Shown here piece after piece: positions 43,537-53,500 of a DNA stretch of 64,000 nucleotides (position 1 is its first letter; every line of letters starts with the position of its first letter). This stretch comes from Nocardia alba NBRC 108234. GTDB lineage: Bacteria > Actinomycetota > Actinomycetes > Mycobacteriales > Mycobacteriaceae. The stretch lies in contig NZ_BDAX01000006.1 of the NCBI RefSeq assembly GCF_001612665.1, positions 202,316 through 266,315 on the forward strand, written 5' to 3'. Made by a program: the position numbers and the translations under genes. The notes below the pieces were generated by a model that did no database searches, was not told where the DNA came from, and saw nothing but the letters and a program-made list of their open reading frames with translations.

Positions 43537-44670
43537 TCACTCCACATTTTCCCACCACGAATCGCGTGGCGGAAGGTCATTCGGAACCACCCTCTGGCCC
43601 GGCTTGGGCACTACCACGGGAGTACCCCGGTCGGCGGCCGCCGACACCAGGCGTCGGACAGGTTCGGACCAGCCGTGGAAGGCCAGGTTGAAGGTGGCCC
43701 AGTGGATCGGGACCAGCAGGCCGTGGCCCGCGTCGCCGAGGCACAGGTCGGCGTGGGCCTGGACCGCCTCTTCGGGATTCATGTGCACATCGGTCCAGCG
43801 CTCGTCGTAGGCGCCGATGGGCAGCAGCGTGAGATCGAAGGGTCCGAGCACCGCCCCGGCCTGGGAGAACGCCTTCGTGTAGCCGGTGTCGCCGCCGAAG
43901 TAGACCCGCTTGGTCGGGCCCGACAGCGCCCACGACGCCCACAGCGTGGTGTTGCGCACGAGCCCGCGCCCCGAGAAGTGCCTGGCCTCGGCGCAGGTGA
44001 TGGTGAGGCCGCGGTCGTCGGTGTCGCGACCGAGCGAGACCGAGCCACCCCAGTCGAGCTCGATGATGCGGTACTCGGGCACACCCCACTGCCGCAGATG
44101 CGCGCCGATGCCGGTGGGCACGACGAACGGCGCGAGCTGGGTGCGGACGAGTTCGTCGACGGTTGGCTTGTCGAGGTGGTCGTAGTGATCGTGGGAGATG
44201 ATCACCGCGTCGACCTGCGGCACCTGCGACAGCTCGCCGGGAACCGGATGCAGCCGGGCCGGGCCGACCACCGGGGACGGAGAGACCCGCTCGCTCCACA
44301 CCGGGTCGGCCAGCACCCGGTAACCGTCGAGTTCCACCAGGGCGCTGGCATGCCCGTACCAGGTCACCGCAAGTTCGGCGGCCTGCTCGGGAACCGAGGG
44401 GGTGACCAGCGGGACCGGGTTGGTCGGGCGACCGACACGACCCTTGGTGAGCCCGGACCAGACCAGCGACGGCGCGGCGCCCGCGGCGAGCATCGAGGCC
44501 GGCTCGGTGTTGTGGAAACGACCGTCGCGGTAGGAGGACTTGCCGATCGCGGTCGGCGCGATCGCCGACGGGCCCGCGCCGATCGAGGTGGGCACGCCCC
44601 ACACCGCGCGCGCCATCCAGGCGAGACCGAAGGTGCTCGCCACCGAACCTGCCAGCCGGGTGATCCGCAT
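43537..44670 (-). CDS. MBL-fold metallo-hydrolase (NAPE-PLD-like, Rv0906-like)
   Basis: Protein of 377 residues with an N-terminal hydrophobic segment (SVASTFGLAWMARAVWGV) and a metallo-beta-lactamase domain: WYGHASALVELDG, the metal motif SHDHYDHLDKP, YFGGDTGYTK and PIHWATFNL. This is the pattern of NAPE-hydrolysing phospholipase D-like proteins (Rv0906 in M. tuberculosis, recalled). It probably acts on a lipid-like substrate at the membrane. The ATG at 44670 overlaps the stop of echA6 (TGATG on the minus strand), so the two are translationally coupled; the open frame extends to 44745 but inside echA6. Confidence 0.85.
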   Translation of the reverse strand: MRITRLAGSVASTFGLAWMARAVWGVPTSIGAGPSAIAPTAIGKSSYRDGRFHNTEPASMLAAGAAPSLVWSGLTKGRVGRPTNPVPLVTPSVPEQAAELAVTWYGHASALVELDGYRVLADPVWSERVSPSPVVGPARLHPVPGELSQVPQVDAVIISHDHYDHLDKPTVDELVRTQLAPFVVPTGIGAHLRQWGVPEYRIIELDWGGSVSLGRDTDDRGLTITCAEARHFSGRGLVRNTTLWASWALSGPTKRVYFGGDTGYTKAFSQAGAVLGPFDLTLLPIGAYDERWTDVHMNPEEAVQAHADLCLGDAGHGLLVPIHWATFNLAFHGWSEPVRRLVSAAADRGTPVVVPKPGQRVVPNDLPPRDSWWENVE

Positions 44671-45398
44671 CAGCGACCCACGAACTTCGCCGGGCGCTTC
44701 TCCTGCCGGGCCAGACGGCCCTCTTTCGCGTCGTCGCTGCTCCACGCGGCTGCCAGCGCGGCCTGCTGCTGCACGCTCGCCGGGTCGCCGGTGCCGTCGT
44801 CGTTGAGCATCAGTTTCATGGCCTGCAACGACAGCGGAGCCAGGGCGGCGATGGACTTGGCCCAGTCCTTGGCATCGGCGAGGGTGCCGAGCTTGTTGGC
44901 GAAGCCGTAGGCGTAAGCGTCTGCGGCGGAGACGGATTCGGCGCCGAGCAGGATCGTGCGGGCCGGGCCGCCGCCGATCAGGGCCGCCAGCCGGGAGACC
45001 GTCCAGCGGTCGACCGAGATACCCAGCTTGGCCGCCGGTACCGCGATGTAGGCGTCGGGCTCGATCACCCGCAGGTCCGAGGCCAGCGCCAGCTGCACCC
45101 CCGCGCCGAGCGCGCCACCGTTGATCGCCGAGATCACCGGAACCGGAACGGATTCGATGGTGTGCAACATGTCGAGCAGACCGCTCAGGAACGACTCGGA
45201 GTAGACGCCCGTCAGGTCGGCGCCCGCGCTGAAGATCGGGCCGCGGCCGGTGAGCACGATGGCGCGCGCGCCCTGAGTCACCGCGTCGAGTACCGCGGTG
45301 CGCAGTTGCCCGACCAGGTCCTCGTTGAGCGCGTTGCGCCGTTCCTCACGTTGCAATTCGATGGTGATCACATCACCATCGCGGGTCACGCCGAGCAT
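44670..45398 (-). CDS. echA6: EchA6-like enoyl-CoA hydratase/isomerase family protein
   Basis: Crotonase-fold protein of 242 residues. Oxyanion-hole segments RRNALN, FSAGADLTG and INGGALGAG are conserved, but the two catalytic Glu of hydratases are not: the first lies in a PE-KLG motif that here reads VPAAKLGIS, and the second region reads SRLAALIGGGPA. M. tuberculosis EchA6 (Rv0905) is also non-catalytic and shuttles acyl-CoA to FAS-II for mycolic acid synthesis; length, sequence pattern and neighbours fit it. The ATG at 45398 has GGGAGG four bases upstream; the longer frame to 45737 is not needed. Confidence 0.82.
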   Translation of the reverse strand: MLGVTRDGDVITIELQREERRNALNEDLVGQLRTAVLDAVTQGARAIVLTGRGPIFSAGADLTGVYSESFLSGLLDMLHTIESVPVPVISAINGGALGAGVQLALASDLRVIEPDAYIAVPAAKLGISVDRWTVSRLAALIGGGPARTILLGAESVSAADAYAYGFANKLGTLADAKDWAKSIAALAPLSLQAMKLMLNDDGTGDPASVQQQAALAAAWSSDDAKEGRLARQEKRPAKFVGR

Positions 45399-45490
45399 GC
45401 GTCCTCCCCAGAATCTGCCAGATTTCGTGGATGTTCCCACTCTGCCACAGCCCGCCGACAACGCCCGGCAAGGCGTTAGCATCGACGGCT

Positions 45491-46612
45491 GTGGCGAAGA
45501 CCGATTTCGACATCCTGGTGATCGGCGCGGGTCAGGCCGGGCTTTCCGCCGGCTATCACCTACGCAAGCTCGGGCTGGCGCCCGAACGCGATTTCCGCAT
45601 CGTCGACCACGCACCCGGCCCCGGCGGCGCCTGGCAGTTCCGGTGGCCCTCGCTGACCCTGACCACCGTGAACCGGGTACACGACCTGCCGGGGATGTCG
45701 TTCGCGCAGACACTGCCGACGGGATCGGAGTCGGCACCGGCCGCCAGCGCGGTGCCGCACTACTACGAGCTCTACGAAAAGCGGTTCGACCTGCGAGTTC
45801 AACGGCAGGTGACAGTGAAAGTCGTGTGTGATCGGACCGCCGACGGCCGCAGCTGCGCGGGCCGTGGCGAGGTCTTGCAAGTCGAAACCGAGGGCGCGGG
45901 GACGCTGCGCGTGCGAGGTCTGATCAATGGCACCGGCACCTGGGAGCGCCCGTTCATCCCGCGATATCCGGGCGCCGACACCTTCGCGGGCCGCCAGCTG
46001 CACACCCGTGACTACCGCACCGCCGACGAGTTCGCGGGCGCGCATGTCGTCATCGTCGGCGGGGGCATCTCGGCGGTGCAGCTACTGGACGAAATCTCAC
46101 TCGTGACCTCCACCACATGGGTCACCAGATCGCCACCGCGATGGCGGGAGACGCCGTTCGCCGAACAGGACGGGCGCGACGCGGTCGCGCTGGTGGAGGA
46201 CCGGGTCCGGGCCGGCCTGCCGCCGGGGTCGGTCGTCTCGGTCACCGGACTACCCCTCGACGACCGGTTGCGGGCCGCCCGCGACCGGGGTGCGCTGCGA
46301 CGGCTGCCGATGTTCGAACGGATCGAGCCCACCGGCGTGCGATGGGGCGACGGTGGTTTCCAGGCCGCCGACGTGATCCTGTGGGCGACCGGTTTCCGCA
46401 GCTCACTGGACCACTTGGCGCCCTTGCGACTGCGCGAGCCCGGCGGCGGGATCACCATGACCGGGCGGTTGGCGACGCAGGTGGCCACCGACCCGCGCAT
46501 CCATCTCGTCGGCTACGGGCCCTCCGCCAGCACGATCGGCGCCAACCGGGCAGGCCGGGCCGCCGCTCGCGAACTGACCGATTTCCTCGGGCTCAGCCCA
46601 GACCGGCGCTGA
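45491..46612 (+). CDS. FAD-dependent oxidoreductase, flavin monooxygenase-like
   Basis: Protein of 373 residues: FAD-binding VIGAGQAGLSAGYHL at the N-terminus, GGAWQFRWPSL, NAD(P)-binding VIVGGGISAVQLLDE in the middle, and ILWATGFRSSLDHL (ATG motif) near the C-terminus. It is a two-dinucleotide-domain flavoprotein similar to FMO/trk-like oxidoreductases; the substrate is unknown. The GTG start lies eight bases after TAGCAT (45477-45482), a leaderless layout. Its 3' end overlaps the convergent aldo-keto reductase gene by 20 bp. Confidence 0.82.
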   Translation: MAKTDFDILVIGAGQAGLSAGYHLRKLGLAPERDFRIVDHAPGPGGAWQFRWPSLTLTTVNRVHDLPGMSFAQTLPTGSESAPAASAVPHYYELYEKRFDLRVQRQVTVKVVCDRTADGRSCAGRGEVLQVETEGAGTLRVRGLINGTGTWERPFIPRYPGADTFAGRQLHTRDYRTADEFAGAHVVIVGGGISAVQLLDEISLVTSTTWVTRSPPRWRETPFAEQDGRDAVALVEDRVRAGLPPGSVVSVTGLPLDDRLRAARDRGALRRLPMFERIEPTGVRWGDGGFQAADVILWATGFRSSLDHLAPLRLREPGGGITMTGRLATQVATDPRIHLVGYGPSASTIGANRAGRAAARELTDFLGLSPDRR

Positions 46613-47447
46613 ACGTCGCCGGATCGGGGCCGATCCGCTTGCCCGAGTCGAGGCGGCTGATCGACTCCATCGCCTCGGCGTCGAGCTCGAAGGTGAACAC
46701 GTCGAAGTTCTCGGCGATCCGCGACGGGGTGACCGACTTCGGGATGACGATATTGCCCAGCTGCAGGTGCCACCGGATGATGACCTGCGCGGGGGTGCGG
46801 TCGAGTTGCTTCGCGATGTCGACGATGGCGGAGTTGTCGAGCAGTGTGCCCTGCCCCAGCGGGCTCCACGCCTCGGTGGCGATCGCGTGATTGGCGTCGT
46901 ACTGACGCAGGTCACGCTGGGCCAGCGTGGGATGGAGTTCGATCTGGTTCACCGACGGGATCTCGCCCGTGTCGGCGATCAGGGTCTCCAGATCGATCAC
47001 CCGGAAGTTGGAGACGCCGATCGAACCGATCCGGCCCTGCGACCTCAGTGCCTGGAACGCGCGGAACGTGTCGACGTAGCGGCCCGCCGACGGAACCGGC
47101 CAGTGGATCAGATACAGGTCGAGATAGTCCAGGCCGAGGCGGCTCATGCTGGAATCGAACGCGCGCAGGGTGCTGTCGTAGCCCTGGTCGGCGTTCCACA
47201 GCTTGGTGGTGATGAACAGTTCGTCGCGGGGAATCCCCGACTCACGGATGGCGCGGCCTACGCCTTCCTCGTTTCCGTAGATCGCGGCCGTGTCGATACT
47301 GCGGTAGCCGACCTTCAACGCCTCGGCCGTCACCCCGGTGACATCTTCCGCGGGAACCTGGAAAACCCCGAAGCCTAGCTGTGGGATCACGTTCCCGTCA
47401 TTGAGCACGATGGTGGGGACATGGCTGCTATCGCTGCGGAAGGTCAC
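46593..47447 (-). CDS. Aldo/keto reductase
   Basis: NADPH-dependent TIM-barrel reductase of 284 residues. The catalytic tetrad is visible: Asp and Tyr in SIDTAAIYGNE, Lys in TTKLWN, His in LIHWPVP. IPKSVTPSRIAEN is the cofactor-binding motif. Typical reactions reduce 2,5-diketogluconate, methylglyoxal or similar carbonyls. The GTG at 47447 lies seven bases after TACCTT on the minus strand and is preferred to an upstream TTG at 47483. Confidence 0.9.
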   Translation of the reverse strand: MTFRSDSSHVPTIVLNDGNVIPQLGFGVFQVPAEDVTGVTAEALKVGYRSIDTAAIYGNEEGVGRAIRESGIPRDELFITTKLWNADQGYDSTLRAFDSSMSRLGLDYLDLYLIHWPVPSAGRYVDTFRAFQALRSQGRIGSIGVSNFRVIDLETLIADTGEIPSVNQIELHPTLAQRDLRQYDANHAIATEAWSPLGQGTLLDNSAIVDIAKQLDRTPAQVIIRWHLQLGNIVIPKSVTPSRIAENFDVFTFELDAEAMESISRLDSGKRIGPDPATFSAGLG

Positions 47448-47548
47448 CCTCTCGAAGGTAGAAGTGGATGGGTGTGGCGTCAACGACGGCGCATCGCGTG
47501 TTTCCCCGTATCGAGAACCGGGGCGCTGGTCCGGGGATCGCCCACGAT

Positions 47549-49066
47549 TCAGGAGGCGGTACCGACCAGTCCGATTCGCCGGTATCGGGCCTGTCGCAGC
47601 GTTCGTAGTTCGGCGGGCTCGTGGGCGCGCAGCGACGCCAGCTCGTCCGCGATCGCGAGAACCGTGCGCCGGGCGAAGGCGACCGGCTCGTCGGCGGCAT
47701 CGGGGTACTCCTCGACGATGCCGTCCACCACGCCGTGCTCCAGCAGATCGGCCGATCTGATGCCTTGCGCCGCAGCCAGTTCCGGGGCGTGCGCGGTATC
47801 ACGGAAGACGATGGCACTCGCCCCTTCCGGCGGCAACGGGGCCAGCCAGCCGCGCCTGGCGGCGAGGACCCGGTCGGCGGGCAACAGCGCGAGCGCGCCA
47901 CCGCCGGTGCCCTGGCCGAGCAGCACGGACACGGTCGGGGTGTCGAGGGTGACGAGATCGGCCAGGCAGCGGGCGATTTCAGGCGCGAGCCCCCGTTCCT
48001 CGGCTTCCTTGGACAACGCGGCCCCGACGGTGTCGATGACGAGCACCAGCGGCAGCCGCAACTCCCGCGCCAGCACCATCGCGCGGCGGGCCTCACGCAG
48101 GGCAGCCGGGCCCATCGTGTGCTCACCCTCCTGACCGCGACGATCGTGTCCGAAGACGACGCACGGCTGACCGGCGAAGCGGGCGAGGGCGAGCAGGACG
48201 GTGCGATCGGATTCACCGCGACCGGTACCGCTGAGCGGAACCCGTTGTGTCGCGTGGCGGAGCAGGTCCCGAATGCCGGGTCGACCCGGCCTGCGCGAAC
48301 TGAGCACCGAATCCCACGCGCCGACAGTCGGATTCGCCGCTGTCGACGGACTGAGAACCGGGGCCGCCCAACCCGGCTCGGTCGTCACCGCGACGACGGC
48401 GCCCGCGGCGACGCTCATCGCCCGATGCGCGATGCGCCGAAAGATCTCCACCGTCACCACACCGTCGATCACACCGTTGCGATAGAGGTTCTCCGCGGTC
48501 TGCACGCCGGGCGGAAACTGCCTGCCGTACAGCGCTTCGTACACGCGCGGACCGAGAAAGCCGATGAGGGCGCCGGGCTCGGCGAAGGTGATGTGCCCCA
48601 ACGACCCCCACGAGGCGAACACCCCGCCCATCGTCGGATCGCGCAGATACACCAGATACGGATGGCCCGCCGACTTGTGCACGGCCACCGCACCCGCGAT
48701 CTTCACCATCTGCACGAAAGCGACTGTCCCCTCCTGCATCCGGGTACCACCGGAGGTCGGCGAGGCGATCAGCGGCAGCCCGAGTTCGGTCGCGCGCTCG
48801 ACGGCACGCACGATCCGCTCGGCCGCGGCCACCCCGATAGACCCGGCCAGGAACGCGAACTCGCAGGCGATCACGGCGACTCGCCGCCCACGCAGCAGCC
48901 CCTCGCCCGTCAGCACCGACTCGTCGGTCCCCGCCCGATCGGCCGCCGCGATCAGATCCCGGCGGTAACTCGGCGACAACTCGGGCTCGATCGGCGCCCG
49001 GTCCCAGCTCACGAAAGAGCCCGCGTCGAGCAACTGGCCGAGTAAGTCATCCGCCGACATCCGCAC
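47549..49066 (-). CDS. accD3: Acyl-CoA carboxylase carboxyltransferase subunit, AccD3-like
   Basis: Fused beta-alpha carboxyltransferase of 505 residues. N-terminal crotonase-like half: SPTSGGTRMQEG and FASWGSLGHITFAEPGALIGFLGPR; C-terminal half: VIDTVGAALSKEAEERG and GQGTGGGALALLPADRV. It lacks a zinc finger. Sequence, size and position next to echA6 fit M. tuberculosis AccD3 (Rv0904c, about 495 residues). It would transfer carboxyl groups to an acyl-CoA with a biotinylated AccA partner not encoded here. The GTG start lies six bases after TACGCT on the minus strand, a leaderless arrangement. Confidence 0.87.
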   Translation of the reverse strand: MRMSADDLLGQLLDAGSFVSWDRAPIEPELSPSYRRDLIAAADRAGTDESVLTGEGLLRGRRVAVIACEFAFLAGSIGVAAAERIVRAVERATELGLPLIASPTSGGTRMQEGTVAFVQMVKIAGAVAVHKSAGHPYLVYLRDPTMGGVFASWGSLGHITFAEPGALIGFLGPRVYEALYGRQFPPGVQTAENLYRNGVIDGVVTVEIFRRIAHRAMSVAAGAVVAVTTEPGWAAPVLSPSTAANPTVGAWDSVLSSRRPGRPGIRDLLRHATQRVPLSGTGRGESDRTVLLALARFAGQPCVVFGHDRRGQEGEHTMGPAALREARRAMVLARELRLPLVLVIDTVGAALSKEAEERGLAPEIARCLADLVTLDTPTVSVLLGQGTGGGALALLPADRVLAARRGWLAPLPPEGASAIVFRDTAHAPELAAAQGIRSADLLEHGVVDGIVEEYPDAADEPVAFARRTVLAIADELASLRAHEPAELRTLRQARYRRIGLVGTAS

Positions 49067-49150
49067 GCGATGAGCGTAGCGGGGCCCGGCGCGCGGAGCA
49101 TCGGAGAATCCGAGCGGAGGTTACCGAGGTGGCCGAGCCACGACGAAGAG

Positions 49151-49181
49151 CGGGGCTGCGGCCTTCATCGCGGCAGCCCCG
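49151..49181 (-). terminator. Terminator of the cvn operon
   Basis: CGGGGCTGC (49151-49159) pairs with GCAGCCCCG (49173-49181) just after the cvnD stop at 49203 on the minus strand. Confidence 0.65.
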
Positions 49182-49202
49182 TTCATCGGTGTGAAACCCG
49201 GC

Positions 49203-49805
49203 TCAGTAGCCCTGCATGACCTTGCGCAGCGCGTACTCGGTCAAGGCGACCAGGGCCTGCTTGGCCGGTTCGCGGCGACGCGCGTCGATCGACATGATCG
49301 GCACATCGGCGGGAACCGCGAGGGCCTGGCGGATGTCCTCGAGCGGGTACTTCGGCGCATCGTCGAACTCGTTGAGCGCCACCAGGAACGGCAGTCCGCG
49401 GGCCTCGAAGTAGTCGACAGCGGCGAAGCTGTCTTCGAGCCTGCGGGTGTCGACCAACACCACGGCGCCGATGGCGCCGCGGATCAGGTCGTCCCACATG
49501 AACCAGAACCGATACTGGCCCGGCGTACCGAACAGGTACAGGACCAGATCGTCGGCGAGGCTGATACGGCCGAAGTCCATCGCCACCGTGGTGGTCGACT
49601 TCTGCGGAATACCGGTCAGGTTGTCGATTCCGGTACTGGCGTTGGTCACCAACGCCTCGGTGCGCAGCGGAACGATCTCCGACACCGCGCCGACCATCGT
49701 GGTCTTACCCACACCGAAGCCACCGGCGACCACAATCTTCGCCGAAGTCGGCTTGGCCGTGCGGGTATCGACCTGCGCCGTCGAATCAAATACGCCGGAG
49801 TCCAC
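49203..49805 (-). CDS. cvnD: Conservon GTPase CvnD
   Basis: Small Ras/MglA-like ATP/GTP-binding protein of 200 residues. Walker A is GGFGVGKTT (residues about 28-36), the switch II region LYLFGTPGQYRFW, and the base-recognition motif VALNEFDD. In Streptomyces conservons, CvnD acts with CvnA-C in a membrane-associated, heterotrimeric-G-protein-like complex. The GTG start overlaps the end of cvnC by 20 bp. Confidence 0.9.
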   Translation of the reverse strand: MDSGVFDSTAQVDTRTAKPTSAKIVVAGGFGVGKTTMVGAVSEIVPLRTEALVTNASTGIDNLTGIPQKSTTTVAMDFGRISLADDLVLYLFGTPGQYRFWFMWDDLIRGAIGAVVLVDTRRLEDSFAAVDYFEARGLPFLVALNEFDDAPKYPLEDIRQALAVPADVPIMSIDARRREPAKQALVALTEYALRKVMQGY

Positions 49806-50160
49806 TGAGAACCCTTTCGATCAGCTCGCGACGTTCATCGTCGCTGGAATCGTCTTTCAATGTTGCCGAAACCCGGACGTGGCCGGCCTCGATCAGATCG
49901 GCTACGAGCACCCGTGCCACCCCGATCGGGATGTACAGCTGGGCAGCTATCTCGGCAACGGACGGCGATTGCCTGCACAACTCCACGATGGACGTTTCGA
50001 GGTTGTTCAGTTCGTACTGCCGCTCCATGGCGACCGGATGCGATGCGACGAGTGCCTCCAGCGCCAACTCGACCGCCGGCCTGGTGCGGCCGGCAGTCAA
50101 CGAGTACGGGCGGACGAGGCTGGGCTCGGCGCTCCCCATGCGGTGATCGTCTATGTCCAT
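49786..50160 (-). CDS. cvnC: Conservon DUF742 protein CvnC
   Basis: Protein of 124 residues with the DUF742 core: PSLVRPYSLTAGRTRP, then SVAEIAAQLYIPIGVARVLV, a winged helix-turn-helix-like block, ending LSGLRRI. The start is taken as ATG at 50160 after GGTGGG; the frame is open upstream into cvnB. It sits between the roadblock and GTPase genes in the fixed conservon order. Confidence 0.88.
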   Translation of the reverse strand: MDIDDHRMGSAEPSLVRPYSLTAGRTRPAVELALEALVASHPVAMERQYELNNLETSIVELCRQSPSVAEIAAQLYIPIGVARVLVADLIEAGHVRVSATLKDDSSDDERRELIERVLSGLRRI

Positions 50161-50167
50161 CCCACCA

Positions 50168-50581
50168 TCAGGAACCCATCGTGACGCGCGGCGTGGCCTG
50201 GACCGTCTGGCCAACGCGCTCGACCAGAAGTGCCATTTCGTAGCCGACCTGACCGATGTCACACGAGGTGTTGGTCAGTACAGCTAGGTAGGAGCCGTCG
50301 CCGACTGCCATGAGCAACAGATATCCGTGCTCCATCTCGACGACGGACTGGAGTACCGTACCGCCTTCGAACAGATTCGACACGCCGACGGAAAGACTCG
50401 CCAGACCGGCGGTCACAGCGGAGAGCTGTTCTGCGCGGTCGACCGGGAGCTGAGCGCTCGCGGCCATCAACAGTCCGTCAGCCGAGACCAGGACGGCATG
50501 GGCTACGCCAGGAACCTCGTTGGCGAAGTTCGAAACCAGCCAATCCAGCTGACGGTTCGTACCACCTAGATCGGGGTTCAT
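50168..50581 (-). CDS. cvnB: Conservon roadblock/LC7 protein CvnB
   Basis: Protein of 137 residues, a full roadblock/LC7 domain ([30 protein letters not shown], then [18 protein letters not shown] and [16 protein letters not shown]). In conservons it is the likely activator or partner of the CvnD GTPase. Its ATG overlaps the cvnA stop by four bases, so translation is coupled. Confidence 0.9.
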   Translation of the reverse strand: MNPDLGGTNRQLDWLVSNFANEVPGVAHAVLVSADGLLMAASAQLPVDRAEQLSAVTAGLASLSVGVSNLFEGGTVLQSVVEMEHGYLLLMAVGDGSYLAVLTNTSCDIGQVGYEMALLVERVGQTVQATPRVTMGS

Positions 50582-53500
50582 CGGTCTCCTTTATCTCCGG
50601 TTAGGTTCATTGCCTTCATTGCACGGCCATCCCGGACACCCTGTTGGTGACGACTCAGGCTGTTCCGGATAGTGGCGGGATCGCGTTGCTGCGGAGTGCG
50701 ATCGGCGGTGCCGCTCACACCACCCGGCACAAGCCTTCCGCCCGGACTGCGTTGAGGCAAGCCGGCGGCGGTGCGGACCTCGGACTGGGCCTCGCTCGCC
50801 GCGCGAGCAGCCTCCCAGCCATCGTCACCGGGTGAATCGAAGGACGCGGCCATCTGATTCCGATCGGAATTCTCGTCCGTGAGCCACGACGACATCATCT
50901 CGGCGAAGATCGGCGTTCCGCCCATCACGGAATCACCTTCGGGTGCCGGCTGCAACCTGGTCTGGAAGAACGACGCAGCCTTGACCGGATTGGACCGGAA
51001 GCTGTGCCGACCCGGATCACGCCCTGCCGACGCAGCGTTATCCGGCCCCGCAGGGTCCCGATCCCGTTGGGGCAGAGCTACTCCCGGCCCGGCGTTCGCC
51101 TGCGGTACAACACTAGCGCCGGGCTCGCGCTGGGGCAGCCCATTCGGCGCAGCCGCACGTTGGGGCAGGCCGTTGGGCGCTTCCCGCTGCGGTTGACCGG
51201 CGGCCGGAGCGCGCTGGGGTAGCCCGTTGTCGGTCGAATCCTGCTGCGGCGCAGGGGTTGCGCGCTGCGGCAGGCCATTGGCCGGGCGGGTTGGCTGGGC
51301 ACGCTGCGGGAGGCCGTTGGCCGGATCCCGCTGCGGGAGACCACCCGTCGGTTCCCGCTGCGGGAGACCGGACGACGAGTCACGCTGCGGCAAACCACCG
51401 GTCGGCTCCCGCTGTGGGAGACCGTTGGCCGGATCACGCTGCGGCAGACCACCCGTCGGCTCCCGCTGCGGGAGACCGGACGACGAGTCACGCTGCGGCA
51501 AACCACCCGTCGGCTCCCGCTGTGGGAGGGCACCCGGCTGATCGAGCCTCGGCAGACCGCCGGACTGATCCCGATGCGGCAGGCGCGGCGCGGGATCGCG
51601 CTGCGGCAGACCGCCGGCGGCGTTACCGCGCTGTGGGAGACCGGTCGACGGATCACGCTGCACGGGCTCGGAATCACGCTGCGGTGCGGCGCTTGTCTGA
51701 CCACGCTGCGGTAGCCCGGTCGACTGTGCCGGATCGCGCGGTGCGGTCGCGGCCTCGCGCTGGGGCAGCCCCGTCACCGGGTCACGCTGCGGCAGACCAC
51801 CGGTCGGCTCACGCTGCGGGAGACCGGACGACGGATCACGCTGCGGCAGACCCGTTGCCGGGTCACGCTGGGGCAGACCACCGGTCTGCTCGCGCTGGGG
51901 CGGTCGCTGTGCCGGATCGCGCTGCGGCAGACCGACCGAAGGGTCGCGCTGCGGTGCGCCGTTGGCGCCCGGCGAACGCTGCGGCAGACCACCCGGGGTG
52001 CTGCCCCGCTGCGTCGTCTGCGCCGAATCACGCTGAGGCGGCGCCGAATCACGCGGCGGCTGCGCGGAGTCACGCGACGGCGCACCGTTGGCACCCGGCT
52101 GACGCTGCGGCAACCCACCACCGGCCTGCGGGGGTCCGCCGAGCTTCTGCTCACCCGGCCCCTGCTGACCCGGCCCGGCGGGCGGACGCGGCGGCCCACC
52201 CGGTGCCAGGTTGCGCTTGGGCAGGTTCGCCGCGGCGAGCTTGCCGCGCTGCGGCACGTTCCCCTGTCCCGGTGTGGGCGGACGCAGCGACGGCGACGAC
52301 TGCTCTTTCGCGTCCTGGGCCGCGCCCGAAGCCATCGAGTTGCCCGGCTGACGCTGCGGCAAGCCACCACCGGCACCCGCCGGGGGCCCGCTCGTTCCCG
52401 GATCCACCGTGACCATCATGTTGCCGCCCGGCGTACGGGTGATCGCACGGGTCTGCATGGTGCTCGGCTGCTGCTGCGGGGCGGGTCGCTGCTGCTGGGC
52501 CGCGGGCACGTTCTGCTGCGGCGCCTGTTGCGGCGGCACCACGGGGCCGCCCGCACCGGCGACGATCAAGCCGACCGGCACGTGCACGGTGACGGTGACG
52601 CCGGGATCACGCGCGGTATCGAAGGTCGGACGCAGACGCACGGTGAGCCCGTGGCGCTCGGCCAGCCGGCCGACCACGAACAGACCCATGTGCCGGGCGG
52701 TGTCGGGACCGGGCTCGGCGGTCTGCTCGAGCCGGTGGTTGATCTCCGACATCTCCGTGGGCGGCATACCGATGCCGCGGTCGGCGACCTCGATCAGCAG
52801 ACCCTGGTCGTGCGCCTGGGCGAAGGTGAACTTGACGTCGGTCTCCGGCGGGGAGGCCCGCAGCGCGTTGTCGAGCAACTCGGCGAACAGGTGCGCCATA
52901 TCGGAGGCGGCCGGTTCGACCAGCGAGCCACGCGGCGTGGCGCCGAGCTTGACCCGCTCGTAGTCCTCGACCTCGGAGATCGCGGCACGCAGCACGTCGG
53001 CGATCTCGACCGGGGCCGACTTGGTGCGGCGCTGCTTGGTGCCGGCGAGAATCAGCAGGTTGTCACCGTTGCGGCGCATACGCGCGGCGAGGTGGTCGAG
53101 CCGGAAGAGGTTCTCGAGCAGGCGCGGGTCCTTCTCGTCGTACTCCATCGCCTCGATGAGGGTGAGCTGATGGTCGACGAGCGACTTGGAGCGGCGGGCC
53201 AACGTCTCGAACATGTCGTTGACCTGCGAACGCATCTGCGCCTGGTCGCTGGCCAAGCGCAGCGCCTGACCGTGAATGTCGTCGACAGCGCGGGCCAGCT
53301 GGCCGATCTCCTCGTCGGAGCGCACCGGCATCGGCTCGAGCGGCACGTCCTCGGGCGCGGCGCCGTTGCGGAGCTGGGCGACCTCGTGCGGCAGATCGGA
53401 CTCGGCGACGCGCAGCGCGGCAAGGCGCAGGCGGTGCAGCGGCACGATCATCGAGCGGGCGACGAACACGGCGAGCAGCAGCGCGGCCAGGATCGTCGCG

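Noticed and set aside
41545..44910. A plus-strand open frame of 1121 codons across ligD, the metallo-hydrolase and echA6
   Set aside because: It spans three well-supported minus-strand genes and has no recognisable domain; it is an artefact of codon bias.
51100..52150. A CRISPR array
   Set aside because: The repeats are in-frame codons for LPQR units without unique spacers, and no cas genes are present.
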